Of a DNA stretch of 14,878 bases, positions 1 through 7,303 are shown one piece after another; the stretch's first letter is position 1, and every line of letters begins with the position of its first letter. Both the position numbers and the translations under genes were made by a program. This DNA is from Candidatus Nitrosopumilus sp. (GTDB lineage Archaea; Thermoproteota; Nitrososphaeria; Nitrososphaerales; Nitrosopumilaceae), in assembly GCA_013043295.1 (NCBI GenBank), contig JABDOO010000141.1, positions 1 to 14,878 on the forward strand. The letters are read 5' to 3'. A model generated the notes under the pieces. The model was not told where the DNA came from, did not search any database, and saw nothing but the letters and a program-made list of their open reading frames with translations.

Positions 1-3
1 TTT

Positions 4-12
4 CTATATTTT
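4..12 (+). promoter_or_regulatory. TATA-like element before the regulator gene
   Basis: The AT run ctatatttt is centred about 28 bases before the ATG at 36. That is the spacing expected when an archaeal TATA box directs a leaderless or nearly leaderless transcript. An AGGTGA stretch at 27-32 also resembles a Shine-Dalgarno sequence just ahead of the ATG, so a longer transcript coming from upstream could be translated too. Seen directly: the element and its spacing. Promoter function is inferred. Confidence 0.4.
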
Positions 13-35
13 ATGAGGACAATTTAGGTGACATA

Positions 36-938
36 ATGGACAATTTAGATATAAAAATTCTAAGCAAGTTATTGAATAATTGTAGAGAATCTGATAGACA
101 AATAGGCATAGATCTTGGAATATCAGGCGGAGCAGTTAGATCACGAATAAGAAAAATGCAAGAAAAAAGCATTATTGAAGATTTTTTCATCAAGGTTGAA
201 CCTCCAGTATTAGGTTATGGTGTTTTGTACTTTGTTGTATCTGGTGAAAACATTACAGAGATTTTAGAGGAAGCAAGTCTTGTTGGTGAACCATATTTTG
301 TGGTGCCCTGTGTAGGTGGAATTACAGTTTGTGGTATATCTGTAAAAGAAAATATTCAACAGAAAATTGAACTTGCAAAAAAATTAATGAAAGATGTTAG
401 AGTATTATCTATTTTTGAAGCAGAAAATCCAGGATATAGTTCTAATCTAACAAAAACAGATTTAGAAATTTTAGAAGAGTTGATAAAAAATCCTAGACAA
501 AAAATTGAACAAGTTGCAAGAAATACAAAAATGTCAACAAAAACAATTACGAGATGTATAGACAAATTATATGAAAATGATGGAATTCAATTTACTTTAG
601 TTTATGATCCAAAAAAAATCAAAAATTTTATTCCTCATGCTATTCTTACATGGATAGAAGGAGATCTTAAAGATACTTTAGAAAGGTTAAACAGTTTATT
701 TTCTGATTCATATCTACAAATACCCTTCATAGCAAAAAATCAAATTGTCTTGTTCATGTATAGTGATAATATATACAAAATGGATGAATTAACACAAAAG
801 GTAAGAAATGTCAAAAATATAAAATCTGCTGATTTATTCATTCCAAAAAAGATTTCATTTTATGAAAAGTGGATAGAGAAAGTAATTTGTGATTTTAAAA
901 AATCTCCAAAATTGCATTTAACATATCAAACAAATTAA
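36..938 (+). CDS. Lrp/AsnC-type transcriptional regulator with two HTH domains
   Basis: This is a 300-residue likely DNA-binding regulator. Residues about 3-47 form an AsnC-type winged helix-turn-helix: it opens NLDIKILSKLLNN and the recognition part reads GISGGAVRSRIRKM. A second unit of the same type lies at about 139-187, opening LTKTDLEILEELIKNP and containing MSTKTITRCIDKL. After each HTH comes an alpha/beta stretch of about 85-110 residues that could be a degenerate RAM-like domain, giving a tandem HTH-sensor-HTH-sensor layout. Ordinary Lrp proteins are about 150 residues with one HTH, so this is a duplicated form, a type common in archaea. The ATG at 36 has AGGTGA six to nine bases upstream. 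The Nudix gene follows after 6 bases and is probably co-transcribed. Target genes and effector cannot be read from the sequence. Confidence 0.8.
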   Translation: MDNLDIKILSKLLNNCRESDRQIGIDLGISGGAVRSRIRKMQEKSIIEDFFIKVEPPVLGYGVLYFVVSGENITEILEEASLVGEPYFVVPCVGGITVCGISVKENIQQKIELAKKLMKDVRVLSIFEAENPGYSSNLTKTDLEILEELIKNPRQKIEQVARNTKMSTKTITRCIDKLYENDGIQFTLVYDPKKIKNFIPHAILTWIEGDLKDTLERLNSLFSDSYLQIPFIAKNQIVLFMYSDNIYKMDELTQKVRNVKNIKSADLFIPKKISFYEKWIEKVICDFKKSPKLHLTYQTN

Positions 939-944
939 ATACAA

Positions 945-1478
945 ATGATTTTTCATATACGTATGAAAGAATCAAAGATCTATGAAGGTAAAATTTTAGG
1001 TCTAAGTGTTTATGATGGAAAAATTGAGGGAAGAAAAGTAAAAAGAGAAGTAATCAAGCATAGAGGAGCTGCAGCAATGCTTGCTTTTGATGAACAAAAA
1101 AGAGTAATTCTAGTAAAACAACATAGATTTCCACATGGATATGTATTAGAAATTCCAGCAGGGACTTTAGAAAAAAAGGAAGAACCTCTAAAATGTGCAT
1201 TCAGAGAGTTAGAAGAAGAAACAGGATATAGAGCCAAAAAAATGACTCCTTTGATCACATACTATCCCTCAATAGGCTATAATTCAGAGATAATTCACTG
1301 TTTTGTAGCATCAGGATTAAAAAAAATCTCGGAATTGAAACTTGACGAGGATGAAATATTGTCTGTAGTTAAGATGGATTTTAAAAAAGTTCTATCAATG
1401 ATTAAAACTGGTAAAATTCAAGACTCAAAAACAATATGTGCAGTTTTAACATATGCTGCAAAGAAAAAACTGTATTAA
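945..1478 (+). CDS. Nudix hydrolase, ADP-ribose pyrophosphatase-like
   Basis: This is a 177-residue cytosolic Nudix hydrolase. A perfect Nudix box (G-x5-E-x7-REUxEExGU) runs from Gly73 to Tyr95, with the Mg-binding core RELEEETGY. The N-terminal strand segments, the phrase VLEIPAG just before the box and a proline about 14 residues after it (Pro108 in YYPSIGYNSE) match the ADP-ribose pyrophosphatase subgroup. The likely reaction is hydrolysis of ADP-ribose or a similar nucleoside diphosphate sugar to AMP and a sugar phosphate; the exact substrate is inferred. The first ATG (945) adds MIFHIR; the next in-frame ATG at 963 gives MKESKIYEGKILG, a more typical family start. No Shine-Dalgarno sequence decides between them. 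The gene lies 6 bases after the regulator. Its TAA stop directly abuts the stop codon of the opposite-strand PhoU-like gene. Confidence 0.85.
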   Translation: MIFHIRMKESKIYEGKILGLSVYDGKIEGRKVKREVIKHRGAAAMLAFDEQKRVILVKQHRFPHGYVLEIPAGTLEKKEEPLKCAFRELEEETGYRAKKMTPLITYYPSIGYNSEIIHCFVASGLKKISELKLDEDEILSVVKMDFKKVLSMIKTGKIQDSKTICAVLTYAAKKKLY

Positions 1479-2459
1479 TTATTCATTATAAATTGGTTGT
1501 ACAAGATCTGCAACATCAGCCCAAGATTGTGCAATTCTTTCAAACATGTAAATCAAATCAAGAAAATCTAATGGAATTTGTTTTTTATTTCCTATTGTAG
1601 TTCGTAATAAACTAAGTTTCTTTTCGTATTGCTTATGAAGTGAAATTGCTTCAATAGCTAAAAGTCTATCAGGCTTTGTAAATGCATCAATAGATTTTTC
1701 TGCTAGCATATTAAAATCTCGAACAACATCATAAATTTTTTTAGAATATTCTTTTGATAAAGAAAAATTAAATATGAAAGTAGAGAGCTCTACAATTGAA
1801 TCTCCTGCATTTTCAAGTACGTTTGCTGCAACTCTATAATCAAGTACATCAATATTTTCTAAATTAAATGCATTTGCTAATCTACTATCAACTAGAGTAC
1901 TACGAATTAAACGAACAAGTAAAAAATACTGTCTATTAACTTCAACATCACGTTTTGATAATGTTTGTAAATTAGATTTATCATCAGAAATTAATCCATT
2001 TAATACATCATCATACATACCAAGTGCAATAGAACTCATTCGTTTGAGAATTTTTGGAGGATTAAGAGTTGTAGCATCTAGAAGAAATTGCATATTAATA
2101 TGAGATGCATCTTCTTCGATTATTTCCATACCAACCAAGCGTCTCATTGAATTACGAATTTCTTCCCTATCTTTTCCAGGAATTATTGATTTTGAATTTA
2201 TTTCTATAACATCATATCCTAATAGATAAGCCCCCGTAATGTTTGCAACAATATTTTCTTCTTTAGGTAATGGATAAGAAATCAATAATTCCTTTGTAGG
2301 TCTAGATTCCTTATTTGCAGAAATAGAAATACTATCTTGACCAGTTTCAAGTTCTACCTGACTGCTTTTATCAAGATTATTTGCATCAACCCATTCTTTC
2401 GGCAAAGATACCAAGATGCTACTTCCAATTCTTTGTAGGCGTCGAACAAATTTAGTCAA
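1479..2459 (-). CDS. AbrB-PhoU fusion, phosphate-uptake-regulator-like protein
   Basis: This 326-residue protein has two parts. Residues 1 to about 48 (MTKFVRRLQRIGSSILVSLP and following) have the pattern of an AbrB/SpoVT swapped-hairpin DNA-binding domain. The rest is helical and PhoU-like, with conserved-looking segments such as IVELSTFIFNF and a final IYMFERIAQSWADVADL. Archaeal PhoU homologues commonly carry this N-terminal AbrB domain. PhoU proteins dampen phosphate transport and signalling in bacteria; in archaea the fusion probably binds DNA directly, which is inference. No Pst transporter or histidine kinase gene lies nearby, so a phosphate role is not confirmed by context. The start codon is TTG; no ATG or GTG nearby would keep the full AbrB domain, and no Shine-Dalgarno sequence is visible. 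The gene meets the Nudix gene stop to stop. Confidence 0.78.
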   Translation of the reverse strand: MTKFVRRLQRIGSSILVSLPKEWVDANNLDKSSQVELETGQDSISISANKESRPTKELLISYPLPKEENIVANITGAYLLGYDVIEINSKSIIPGKDREEIRNSMRRLVGMEIIEEDASHINMQFLLDATTLNPPKILKRMSSIALGMYDDVLNGLISDDKSNLQTLSKRDVEVNRQYFLLVRLIRSTLVDSRLANAFNLENIDVLDYRVAANVLENAGDSIVELSTFIFNFSLSKEYSKKIYDVVRDFNMLAEKSIDAFTKPDRLLAIEAISLHKQYEKKLSLLRTTIGNKKQIPLDFLDLIYMFERIAQSWADVADLVQPIYNE

Positions 2460-2524
2460 TTTATACTAATTTAAGTAATTTAATCCATATTCTTATATTT
2501 TGTGTAAAATTTAAACTCAGATCA
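2460..2524. promoter_or_regulatory. Divergent promoter region between phoU-like gene and CoA operon
   Basis: This AT-rich 65-base gap separates two divergent genes and must hold promoters for both. On the plus strand, cttatattt at 2492-2500 is centred about 29 bases before the ATG at 2525, which suits a leaderless pantoate kinase transcript. On the minus strand the AT-rich stretch around 2475-2487 could supply a TATA element for the TTG at 2459, but no single match stands out. No clear inverted operator was seen. Confidence 0.45.
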
Positions 2525-3436
2525 ATGGAGGCAAAAGCATTTTGTCCAGCACATATTACAGGATTTTTTACAGCACACTTAGATGATGATCATGATAGCT
2601 TAGAAAAATTAGGCTCCAAGGGGGCAGGATTTTCAATCAATCATGGTGTTACTACAAAAGTAAAAATTGAAAATCAGAATGAGCAAGGATCAAATTTTAA
2701 AATTACTACCAACGGATATCAATCTGATAAAACTGATGTTTCAGAATTTGTTTTAAATGAATTTTTAAAACTTGGAGATTTTTCAAAAAAGTTTTTTGAA
2801 ATAGAACATAACATATCAATTCCAGTGGGATATGGATTAGGCTCTAGTGGTGCAGTAGCATTATCATTATCATATGCATTAGATCGAGCACTTCAAACTA
2901 GATTAGAAAAGATAGAGATTGGAAAAATTGCTCATAATGCTGAAGTAAATTGTAAGACAGGTCTAGGAGATGTTTTAGCATCATATCATGGTGGATTTGA
3001 AATTCGTGTAAAGCCAGGTGCTCCAGGAATTGGTCAAGTTGAAAAAATTTCAACTGAAAAAATTTCTATTATAATGATTTGTTTTTCTCCAATATCAACA
3101 AACAAATTCATCAAAGAAAGATTATCTCAAATTAATGGATTAGGAGGTAAAATGGTTAATCGACTATTAGAATCAAAAGATTATGAACATTTCCAAGACA
3201 TGTCATTAGAATTTGCAAGATATGTTAATGTAATGACTCCAAGAATGCAAAAAATAGTTGATGAGTTATCATCAAATAATATTAAATGTGGAATTGCTCT
3301 GTTTGGAGAAACAGTTTTTTCGATGACACCACAAACTGAGGAAAGAGAAGTTTTAAAAATTTTAGAAAAATATTCTGATGGAATTATAATCAAATCAGAA
3401 TTAGATAATTCTGGAGCAAGAGTTCTAAATAATTAA
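2525..3436 (+). CDS. Pantoate kinase (archaeal GHMP family)
   Basis: Pantoate kinase (PoK) phosphorylates pantoate to 4-phosphopantoate, the archaeal replacement for the bacterial order in which pantothenate is made first. The protein has 303 residues. The GHMP ATP-binding loop lies at about 100-113 (PVGYGLGSSGAVAL). The N-terminus, CPAHITGFF followed by GSKGAGFSINHG, matches the PoK subgroup rather than homoserine or mevalonate kinases. The segment CKTGLGDVLASYHGGFEIR at about 143-161 is the second GHMP signature. The enzyme acts in the cytosol. It opens a tight operon with phosphopantothenate synthetase, panB and coaBC, which strongly supports the assignment. The ATG at 2525 lies about 29 bases after a TATA-like element, so the message is probably leaderless. 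Confidence 0.92.
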   Translation: MEAKAFCPAHITGFFTAHLDDDHDSLEKLGSKGAGFSINHGVTTKVKIENQNEQGSNFKITTNGYQSDKTDVSEFVLNEFLKLGDFSKKFFEIEHNISIPVGYGLGSSGAVALSLSYALDRALQTRLEKIEIGKIAHNAEVNCKTGLGDVLASYHGGFEIRVKPGAPGIGQVEKISTEKISIIMICFSPISTNKFIKERLSQINGLGGKMVNRLLESKDYEHFQDMSLEFARYVNVMTPRMQKIVDELSSNNIKCGIALFGETVFSMTPQTEEREVLKILEKYSDGIIIKSELDNSGARVLNN

Positions 3437-3445
3437 TTTAAAACC

Positions 3446-4210
3446 ATGCCATTAATTCCAAAATCCCATCCAAGAGCAAAATCACTTTTAATTCGTGAGA
3501 AATTAGTTGATGGTTTTGATCATGGTTTGGTAGCTAAAGAAGGACTTTTGGCACAGGGACGAGGTGAAGCTTTTGATTATTTACTTGGAGAGAAAACAAG
3601 CAAGGCATCGTCTCAAGCAATAAAGGCTGCAGCAGCCCAACTGCTTCTAGCAGAAAGACCAGTAATCTCAGTTAATGGCAATATTGCAGCACTATGTCCC
3701 AAACAAATTATCAAACTATCAAAGCAAATTAAGGCAAAACTAGAGATAAATCTCTTTTATACAAATGAAAAAAGAAAGCAGGCAATTATCAGGGTACTCA
3801 AAAAAAATGGTGCTAATGAAATCTTGGGTACAAAAAAGACCTCATCCAAAAAACTTTCAGGAATTGATTCAGCAAGAAGAATTGTAGATAAAGATGGAAT
3901 TTATGCAGCAGATGTAGTTGTTGTGCCATTAGAAGATGGTGATAGAACTATGGCACTTAGAAAGGCAGGTAAAACAGTCATAACTTTTGATCTAAATCCA
4001 CTATCAAGAACTTCACAAACTGCAAATATTACAATTGTCGATAATGTGACAAGAGCAATAGATTTGTTAATTACTGAATCAAAAAAACTTTCAAAAAATG
4101 ATGAAAAAAATCTTTTGAAAATTATTGAGAAATTTGATAATAAGAAAAATCTATCAGAAAATATTCTTCAGATAAAAAATAATTTAACAAGGAGAGCAAA
4201 AATTGCATAA
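3446..4210 (+). CDS. 4-phosphopantoate--beta-alanine ligase (phosphopantothenate synthetase)
   Basis: Phosphopantothenate synthetase (PPS) joins 4-phosphopantoate and beta-alanine using ATP to give 4'-phosphopantothenate, the step after pantoate kinase in archaeal CoA synthesis. The 254-residue length fits the family (formerly DUF137). Recognisable segments are IPKSHPRAKSLLIREKLVDG near the N-terminus, the VNGNIAAL motif at about 76-83, and VVPLEDGDRTMALRKAGK followed by DLNPLSRTSQTA at about 154-189, the strongest family signature. The ATG at 3446 follows the kinase stop by 9 bases. Its last 8 bases overlap the TTG start of panB, which suggests translational coupling. Residues after about 210 form a lysine-rich, probably helical tail. 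Confidence 0.93.
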   Translation: MPLIPKSHPRAKSLLIREKLVDGFDHGLVAKEGLLAQGRGEAFDYLLGEKTSKASSQAIKAAAAQLLLAERPVISVNGNIAALCPKQIIKLSKQIKAKLEINLFYTNEKRKQAIIRVLKKNGANEILGTKKTSSKKLSGIDSARRIVDKDGIYAADVVVVPLEDGDRTMALRKAGKTVITFDLNPLSRTSQTANITIVDNVTRAIDLLITESKKLSKNDEKNLLKIIEKFDNKKNLSENILQIKNNLTRRAKIA

Positions 4211-5042
4211 AACTGTTCAAGATATAATTAAAATGAAAAATGAAAAGAAGAAAATTTCTGTAATCACTAGTTATGATTACACATTAGCATCATTGTGTGA
4301 TAAAGCAGGAATTGATGTTCTGTTAGTTGGAGATAGTGCCGGAATGGTGATGCTTGGTTATGAAAATACAATTCCTGTAACAATGGATCAAATGTGTATG
4401 TTTACTGAAGCTGTCAGTAGAGCCCGAAAAAATTCTTTGTTAATTGCAGATTTACCATTTATGTCATATCAAGCAAGTATAGAAGATGCAATTAATAATT
4501 CAGGAAAACTAATCAAAGCAGGTGCAGATGCAGTAAAACTTGAAGGAGGTTCAATAATGGCTGAAACAATTAGTGCAATTGTAGATGTAGGAATTCCTGT
4601 CATGGGACATATTGGATTACAGCCACAAACTACAATGTTATCAGAAGGTTACAAAGTTCAAGGAAAAACAAAAGACTCCGCATTGAAGTTAATTGAAGAT
4701 GCAAAAGAGCTTGAAGAAGCTGGAGTTTTCAGTATTGCCATAGAAATGGTTAGTCATGAAGTAGCTCAAATAATTTCTGAAACGGTTAATGTGCCAGTTA
4801 TAGGAATTGGATCTGGGGTAAATTGTGATGGTCAGGTGCTAGTTGTTCAAGATTTGCTAGGCATGTATGATAAAATTAAACCAAAATTTGCCAAACGATA
4901 CATGAATTTGTCTGATGATATTGTAAAATCACTTGAAAATTATCGCAGAGATGTTGAATCTAGTAAATTTCCTGCTGAAGAAAATTCATTTTCAATGAAT
5001 GAAGAAGAATTTGAAAAATTAAGGAAAGAAATTGGCAGCTAA
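4203..5042 (+). CDS. panB: 3-methyl-2-oxobutanoate hydroxymethyltransferase (PanB)
   Basis: PanB transfers a hydroxymethyl group from 5,10-methylene-tetrahydrofolate (or the archaeal pterin equivalent) to 2-oxoisovalerate, giving ketopantoate, the first committed CoA precursor. The protein has 279 residues. Metal and substrate residues are in place: Asp44 in VGDSAG, Asp83 in ADLPFMSY, Lys112 and Glu114 in VKLEGG, His136 in VMGHIGL and the catalytic Glu181 in IAIEMV. These positions closely follow those of the E. coli enzyme. The start is TTG at 4203. It is preferred over the ATG at 4233 because residues 4-20 (TVQDIIKMKNEKKKISV) align with the normal PanB N-terminus, and GGAG lies upstream of the TTG. 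It overlaps PPS by 8 bases and coaBC by 11 bases. After residue 250 there is a short acidic C-terminal extension. Confidence 0.95.
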   Translation: MHKTVQDIIKMKNEKKKISVITSYDYTLASLCDKAGIDVLLVGDSAGMVMLGYENTIPVTMDQMCMFTEAVSRARKNSLLIADLPFMSYQASIEDAINNSGKLIKAGADAVKLEGGSIMAETISAIVDVGIPVMGHIGLQPQTTMLSEGYKVQGKTKDSALKLIEDAKELEEAGVFSIAIEMVSHEVAQIISETVNVPVIGIGSGVNCDGQVLVVQDLLGMYDKIKPKFAKRYMNLSDDIVKSLENYRRDVESSKFPAEENSFSMNEEEFEKLRKEIGS

Positions 5043-6282
5043 AAAGAAAATTCTCAAAAATGATCACCCCTCTTTAGACATAGTAAATTCACATGGGGTT
5101 GAATTATCTGGAAAAAAAATTGTACTTTGTGTTGCAGGTAGTGTTGCAGCATACAAAGCAATAGAACTTGCAAGATTACTAATGAGACATGGTGCAGATG
5201 TGAAATGTGTAACAAGTAATGCAGTAACTAAATTGATTCAGCCAGAATATTTTAAATGGGCTACAGGAAATGATGTAATAACAAAACTAACTGGTGATTT
5301 AGAACACATTAGATTAGCAGACTATAATCAATCAGATTTGGTAATTGTATATCCTGCAACGGCAAATACATTAGGAAAATTAGCAAATGGTATTGATGAT
5401 ACGCCTGTATCAACAGTACTAACTGTAGGATTTGGTTCAAAAATTCCAATTTTGATGTGTCTTGCTATGCATGCATCAATGTATGAAAATTCAGCAGTTA
5501 AAAAAAATATTACTTTTTTAAAAAATAAGATTGAATTTCTTTCTCCTCAAATGATAGAAGGAAAAGCAAAATCACCAGAGCCTGAAGATGTTTTAGATTA
5601 TGTATTGAAAAAGTTTGGATTTTCATCTGTATTAAATAATAAAAAAGTGTTAATGACTGCAGGTCCTACGATAGAATACATTGATCCTGTTAGAGTAATT
5701 ACAAATTTAAGCTCAGGAAAAACGGGTTCTCTTTTAGCTTCTGAATTAATTACTGCAGGAGCTAAAGTTACTCTAGTTTATGGTCCTGCAAATGAAAAAC
5801 CACCAAAGGGTGCAAAAATAATCAATGTTACAACAGGTAAAGAGATGTTTGATGTTACAAAAAAGGAACTAAAGAAAAAATACGATATTGTGATTATGGC
5901 TGCCGCAGCTTCAGACTATACTCCGCAAAAAATATCAAAATCCAAGATAAAAAGTGACAAAGAATCACTAGAAATTAGGCTCAAAAAAGCCCCAAAAATC
6001 ATCGATCTAGTAAAAAAATTACAAAAAGATGCTCTTCTGGTAGGATTCAAGGCTGAAACTAATTTAACAAAAAATGCGTTGATCAAATCTGCGCAAAAAA
6101 AGAGAAAAAATTCTGGAGCTGATGTAATTATTGCAAATGATATTGGTACAAAATATCAAAAAAATTCAAACTATAACCAAGTATTTTTTGTAGATGACAA
6201 AAAAACAACTACATCAGGCTGGACAAAGAAAGAAAAAATTGTTAAATTTATCAGAAAAGAAATTGAAAAGAAAATAAGATGA
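5032..6282 (+). CDS. coaBC: Bifunctional phosphopantothenoylcysteine decarboxylase/synthetase (CoaBC)
   Basis: CoaBC couples 4'-phosphopantothenate to cysteine (CoaB) and then decarboxylates the product to 4'-phosphopantetheine (CoaC, FMN-dependent). The protein has 416 residues. The CoaC flavoprotein half, about 27-190, shows the FMN-binding GSVAAYK at 36-42, His92 in EHIRLAD matching the catalytic histidine, and PATANTLGKLANGI at 108-121. The CoaB half, about 203-416, shows GPTIEYIDPVRVITN with SSGKTG at 227-232 (Asn225 matching the catalytic asparagine), AAASDY near 291, Lys-rich SKIKS and GADVIIANDIG at 362-372. The PxMNxxMW motif of bacterial CoaC is replaced by AMHASMYE, and no cysteine occurs in the usual lid position (EGKAKSPEPED instead). 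I believe similar changes occur in other archaeal CoaBC proteins. The start is TTG with AAGGAAAG upstream, overlapping panB by 11 bases. Confidence 0.93.
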   Translation: MAAKKKILKNDHPSLDIVNSHGVELSGKKIVLCVAGSVAAYKAIELARLLMRHGADVKCVTSNAVTKLIQPEYFKWATGNDVITKLTGDLEHIRLADYNQSDLVIVYPATANTLGKLANGIDDTPVSTVLTVGFGSKIPILMCLAMHASMYENSAVKKNITFLKNKIEFLSPQMIEGKAKSPEPEDVLDYVLKKFGFSSVLNNKKVLMTAGPTIEYIDPVRVITNLSSGKTGSLLASELITAGAKVTLVYGPANEKPPKGAKIINVTTGKEMFDVTKKELKKKYDIVIMAAAASDYTPQKISKSKIKSDKESLEIRLKKAPKIIDLVKKLQKDALLVGFKAETNLTKNALIKSAQKKRKNSGADVIIANDIGTKYQKNSNYNQVFFVDDKKTTTSGWTKKEKIVKFIRKEIEKKIR

Positions 6283-6458
6283 AGAATTCAGATATTAAAA
6301 AATTAATTTCACAATATAAAGATACAATCATCAAACAAAAAAAGAAAAATTCAGATAGTTTTAGATTATCTGAAAAACTCAAAGAAATAGAACACAAATA
6401 CTATCATGAAACAGGACGAACATTAAAATCAGATTTGAATAATTTAAAAGAAAATTGA
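6279..6458 (+). CDS. Small 59-residue protein of unknown function
   Basis: An ORF of 59 codons begins with ATG at 6279, overlapping the coaBC stop as ATGA, and ends in a TGA at 6456-6458 that overlaps the TTG of the methyltransferase gene (TTGA). Both overlaps are four bases, the classic sign of translational coupling, and the ORF exactly fills what would otherwise be a 172-base gap in a tight operon. The product is highly charged, lysine-rich and probably helical. It begins MKNSDIKKLISQYKDTIIKQ and later has EKLKEIEHKYYHETGRTL. It has no membrane segment, cysteine or signal peptide. I do not recognise the family. Base composition resembles that of the neighbours. The coupling makes a real gene likely; its function is unknown. 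Confidence 0.72.
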   Translation: MKNSDIKKLISQYKDTIIKQKKKNSDSFRLSEKLKEIEHKYYHETGRTLKSDLNNLKEN

Positions 6459-7291
6459 AACAATCTGATTATAAAAAACGTAACATGACAATATGGAATG
6501 AGGTTGCTCCTAGATATCATAAGAGATGGGCATCTGAAGATAAAGGACCATTTGCAAGTACAAAAAAATTGGTGGATTCAGTTGATATCAAAAAAGGAGA
6601 CAAAATACTTGATGTAGCATGTGGTACTGGAGTTGTAACAAAAAAATTAACACAAAAAGTGGGTAAAACAGGTTTGGTAGTTGGTGCTGATACTTCTGTT
6701 ACTGCAATACAGATAGCAAAAAAATGGAATGCCAATAGATCTAATTTGTTATTTGTAAATGCAGATGCTGAAAATTTCACTTTTTCAGAAAAATTTGACA
6801 TTGTTACTTGTCAATATGCATTATTTTTTTTCCCAAACGCTTCAAAAGCGCTTAAAAATATGAGAAAAAGTCTCAAAGAATCAGGCAAATTAGGTATGTC
6901 TGTGCATGGCCATAGAAATAGAGTACCATATTTTGGAAATATTTTAGATGCTGTTACTCAGTTTATTCCAGAATATGTTCCACCAGGAACTCCAGATTTG
7001 GATAGATATGGTACAAAAAAATCATTTAGAGATGAAGTAAAAAAAGCAGGATTTTCAAATGTTAAAGTCAAAGATTATACTTTCAAGTACAGTCCAGGAA
7101 CTTTTGATGATTATTGGAAAAATTACCTGAAATATGTAGCAAAACCTATCAAAGAAAAATTAAATTCGCTATCAAAACCTCAAAGAAAAGAACTCAAAGA
7201 AATGATTAGAGAAAATACAAAACCACACACAAAAAGAGATGGAATAATAAAATTTCCTTGGGAAGTTTTAATTTTAACAGCAAAATACTAG
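6455..7291 (+). CDS. Class I SAM-dependent methyltransferase, UbiE-like
   Basis: This 278-residue cytosolic enzyme probably transfers a methyl group from S-adenosylmethionine. Motif I, ILDVACGTGVVTKKL, lies at about 51-65; the acidic end of strand beta-2 is Asp79 in VVGADTS; and the adenine-contacting NADAENF is at 92-98, followed by FDIVTCQYALFFF. This is the Methyltransf_11/25 pattern of the UbiE family. The C-terminal third, with PEYVPPGTPDLDRYG and a lysine-rich helical end, probably sets substrate specificity. The substrate is not evident, and a small molecule or lipid quinone cannot be told apart. The TTG at 6455 couples to the small gene before it. An ATG at 6485 (MTIWNEVAPRYHKRW) is a reasonable alternative start, since family homology seems to begin there. 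It lies in the CoA operon, but no link to CoA synthesis is apparent. Confidence 0.82.
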   Translation: MKQSDYKKRNMTIWNEVAPRYHKRWASEDKGPFASTKKLVDSVDIKKGDKILDVACGTGVVTKKLTQKVGKTGLVVGADTSVTAIQIAKKWNANRSNLLFVNADAENFTFSEKFDIVTCQYALFFFPNASKALKNMRKSLKESGKLGMSVHGHRNRVPYFGNILDAVTQFIPEYVPPGTPDLDRYGTKKSFRDEVKKAGFSNVKVKDYTFKYSPGTFDDYWKNYLKYVAKPIKEKLNSLSKPQRKELKEMIRENTKPHTKRDGIIKFPWEVLILTAKY

Positions 7292-7303
7292 GAATTAAGA
7301 GAG

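Noticed and set aside
13..27. A four-codon ORF (ATG AGG ACA ATT TAG) just before the regulator gene
   Set aside because: It could be a leader peptide, but its placement inside the predicted promoter-to-start interval and its length make chance the simpler explanation.
6517..6801. A 94-codon open frame on the minus strand
   Set aside because: It is fully contained in the methyltransferase gene, covers its conserved SAM-binding motifs on the other strand and shows no family features.
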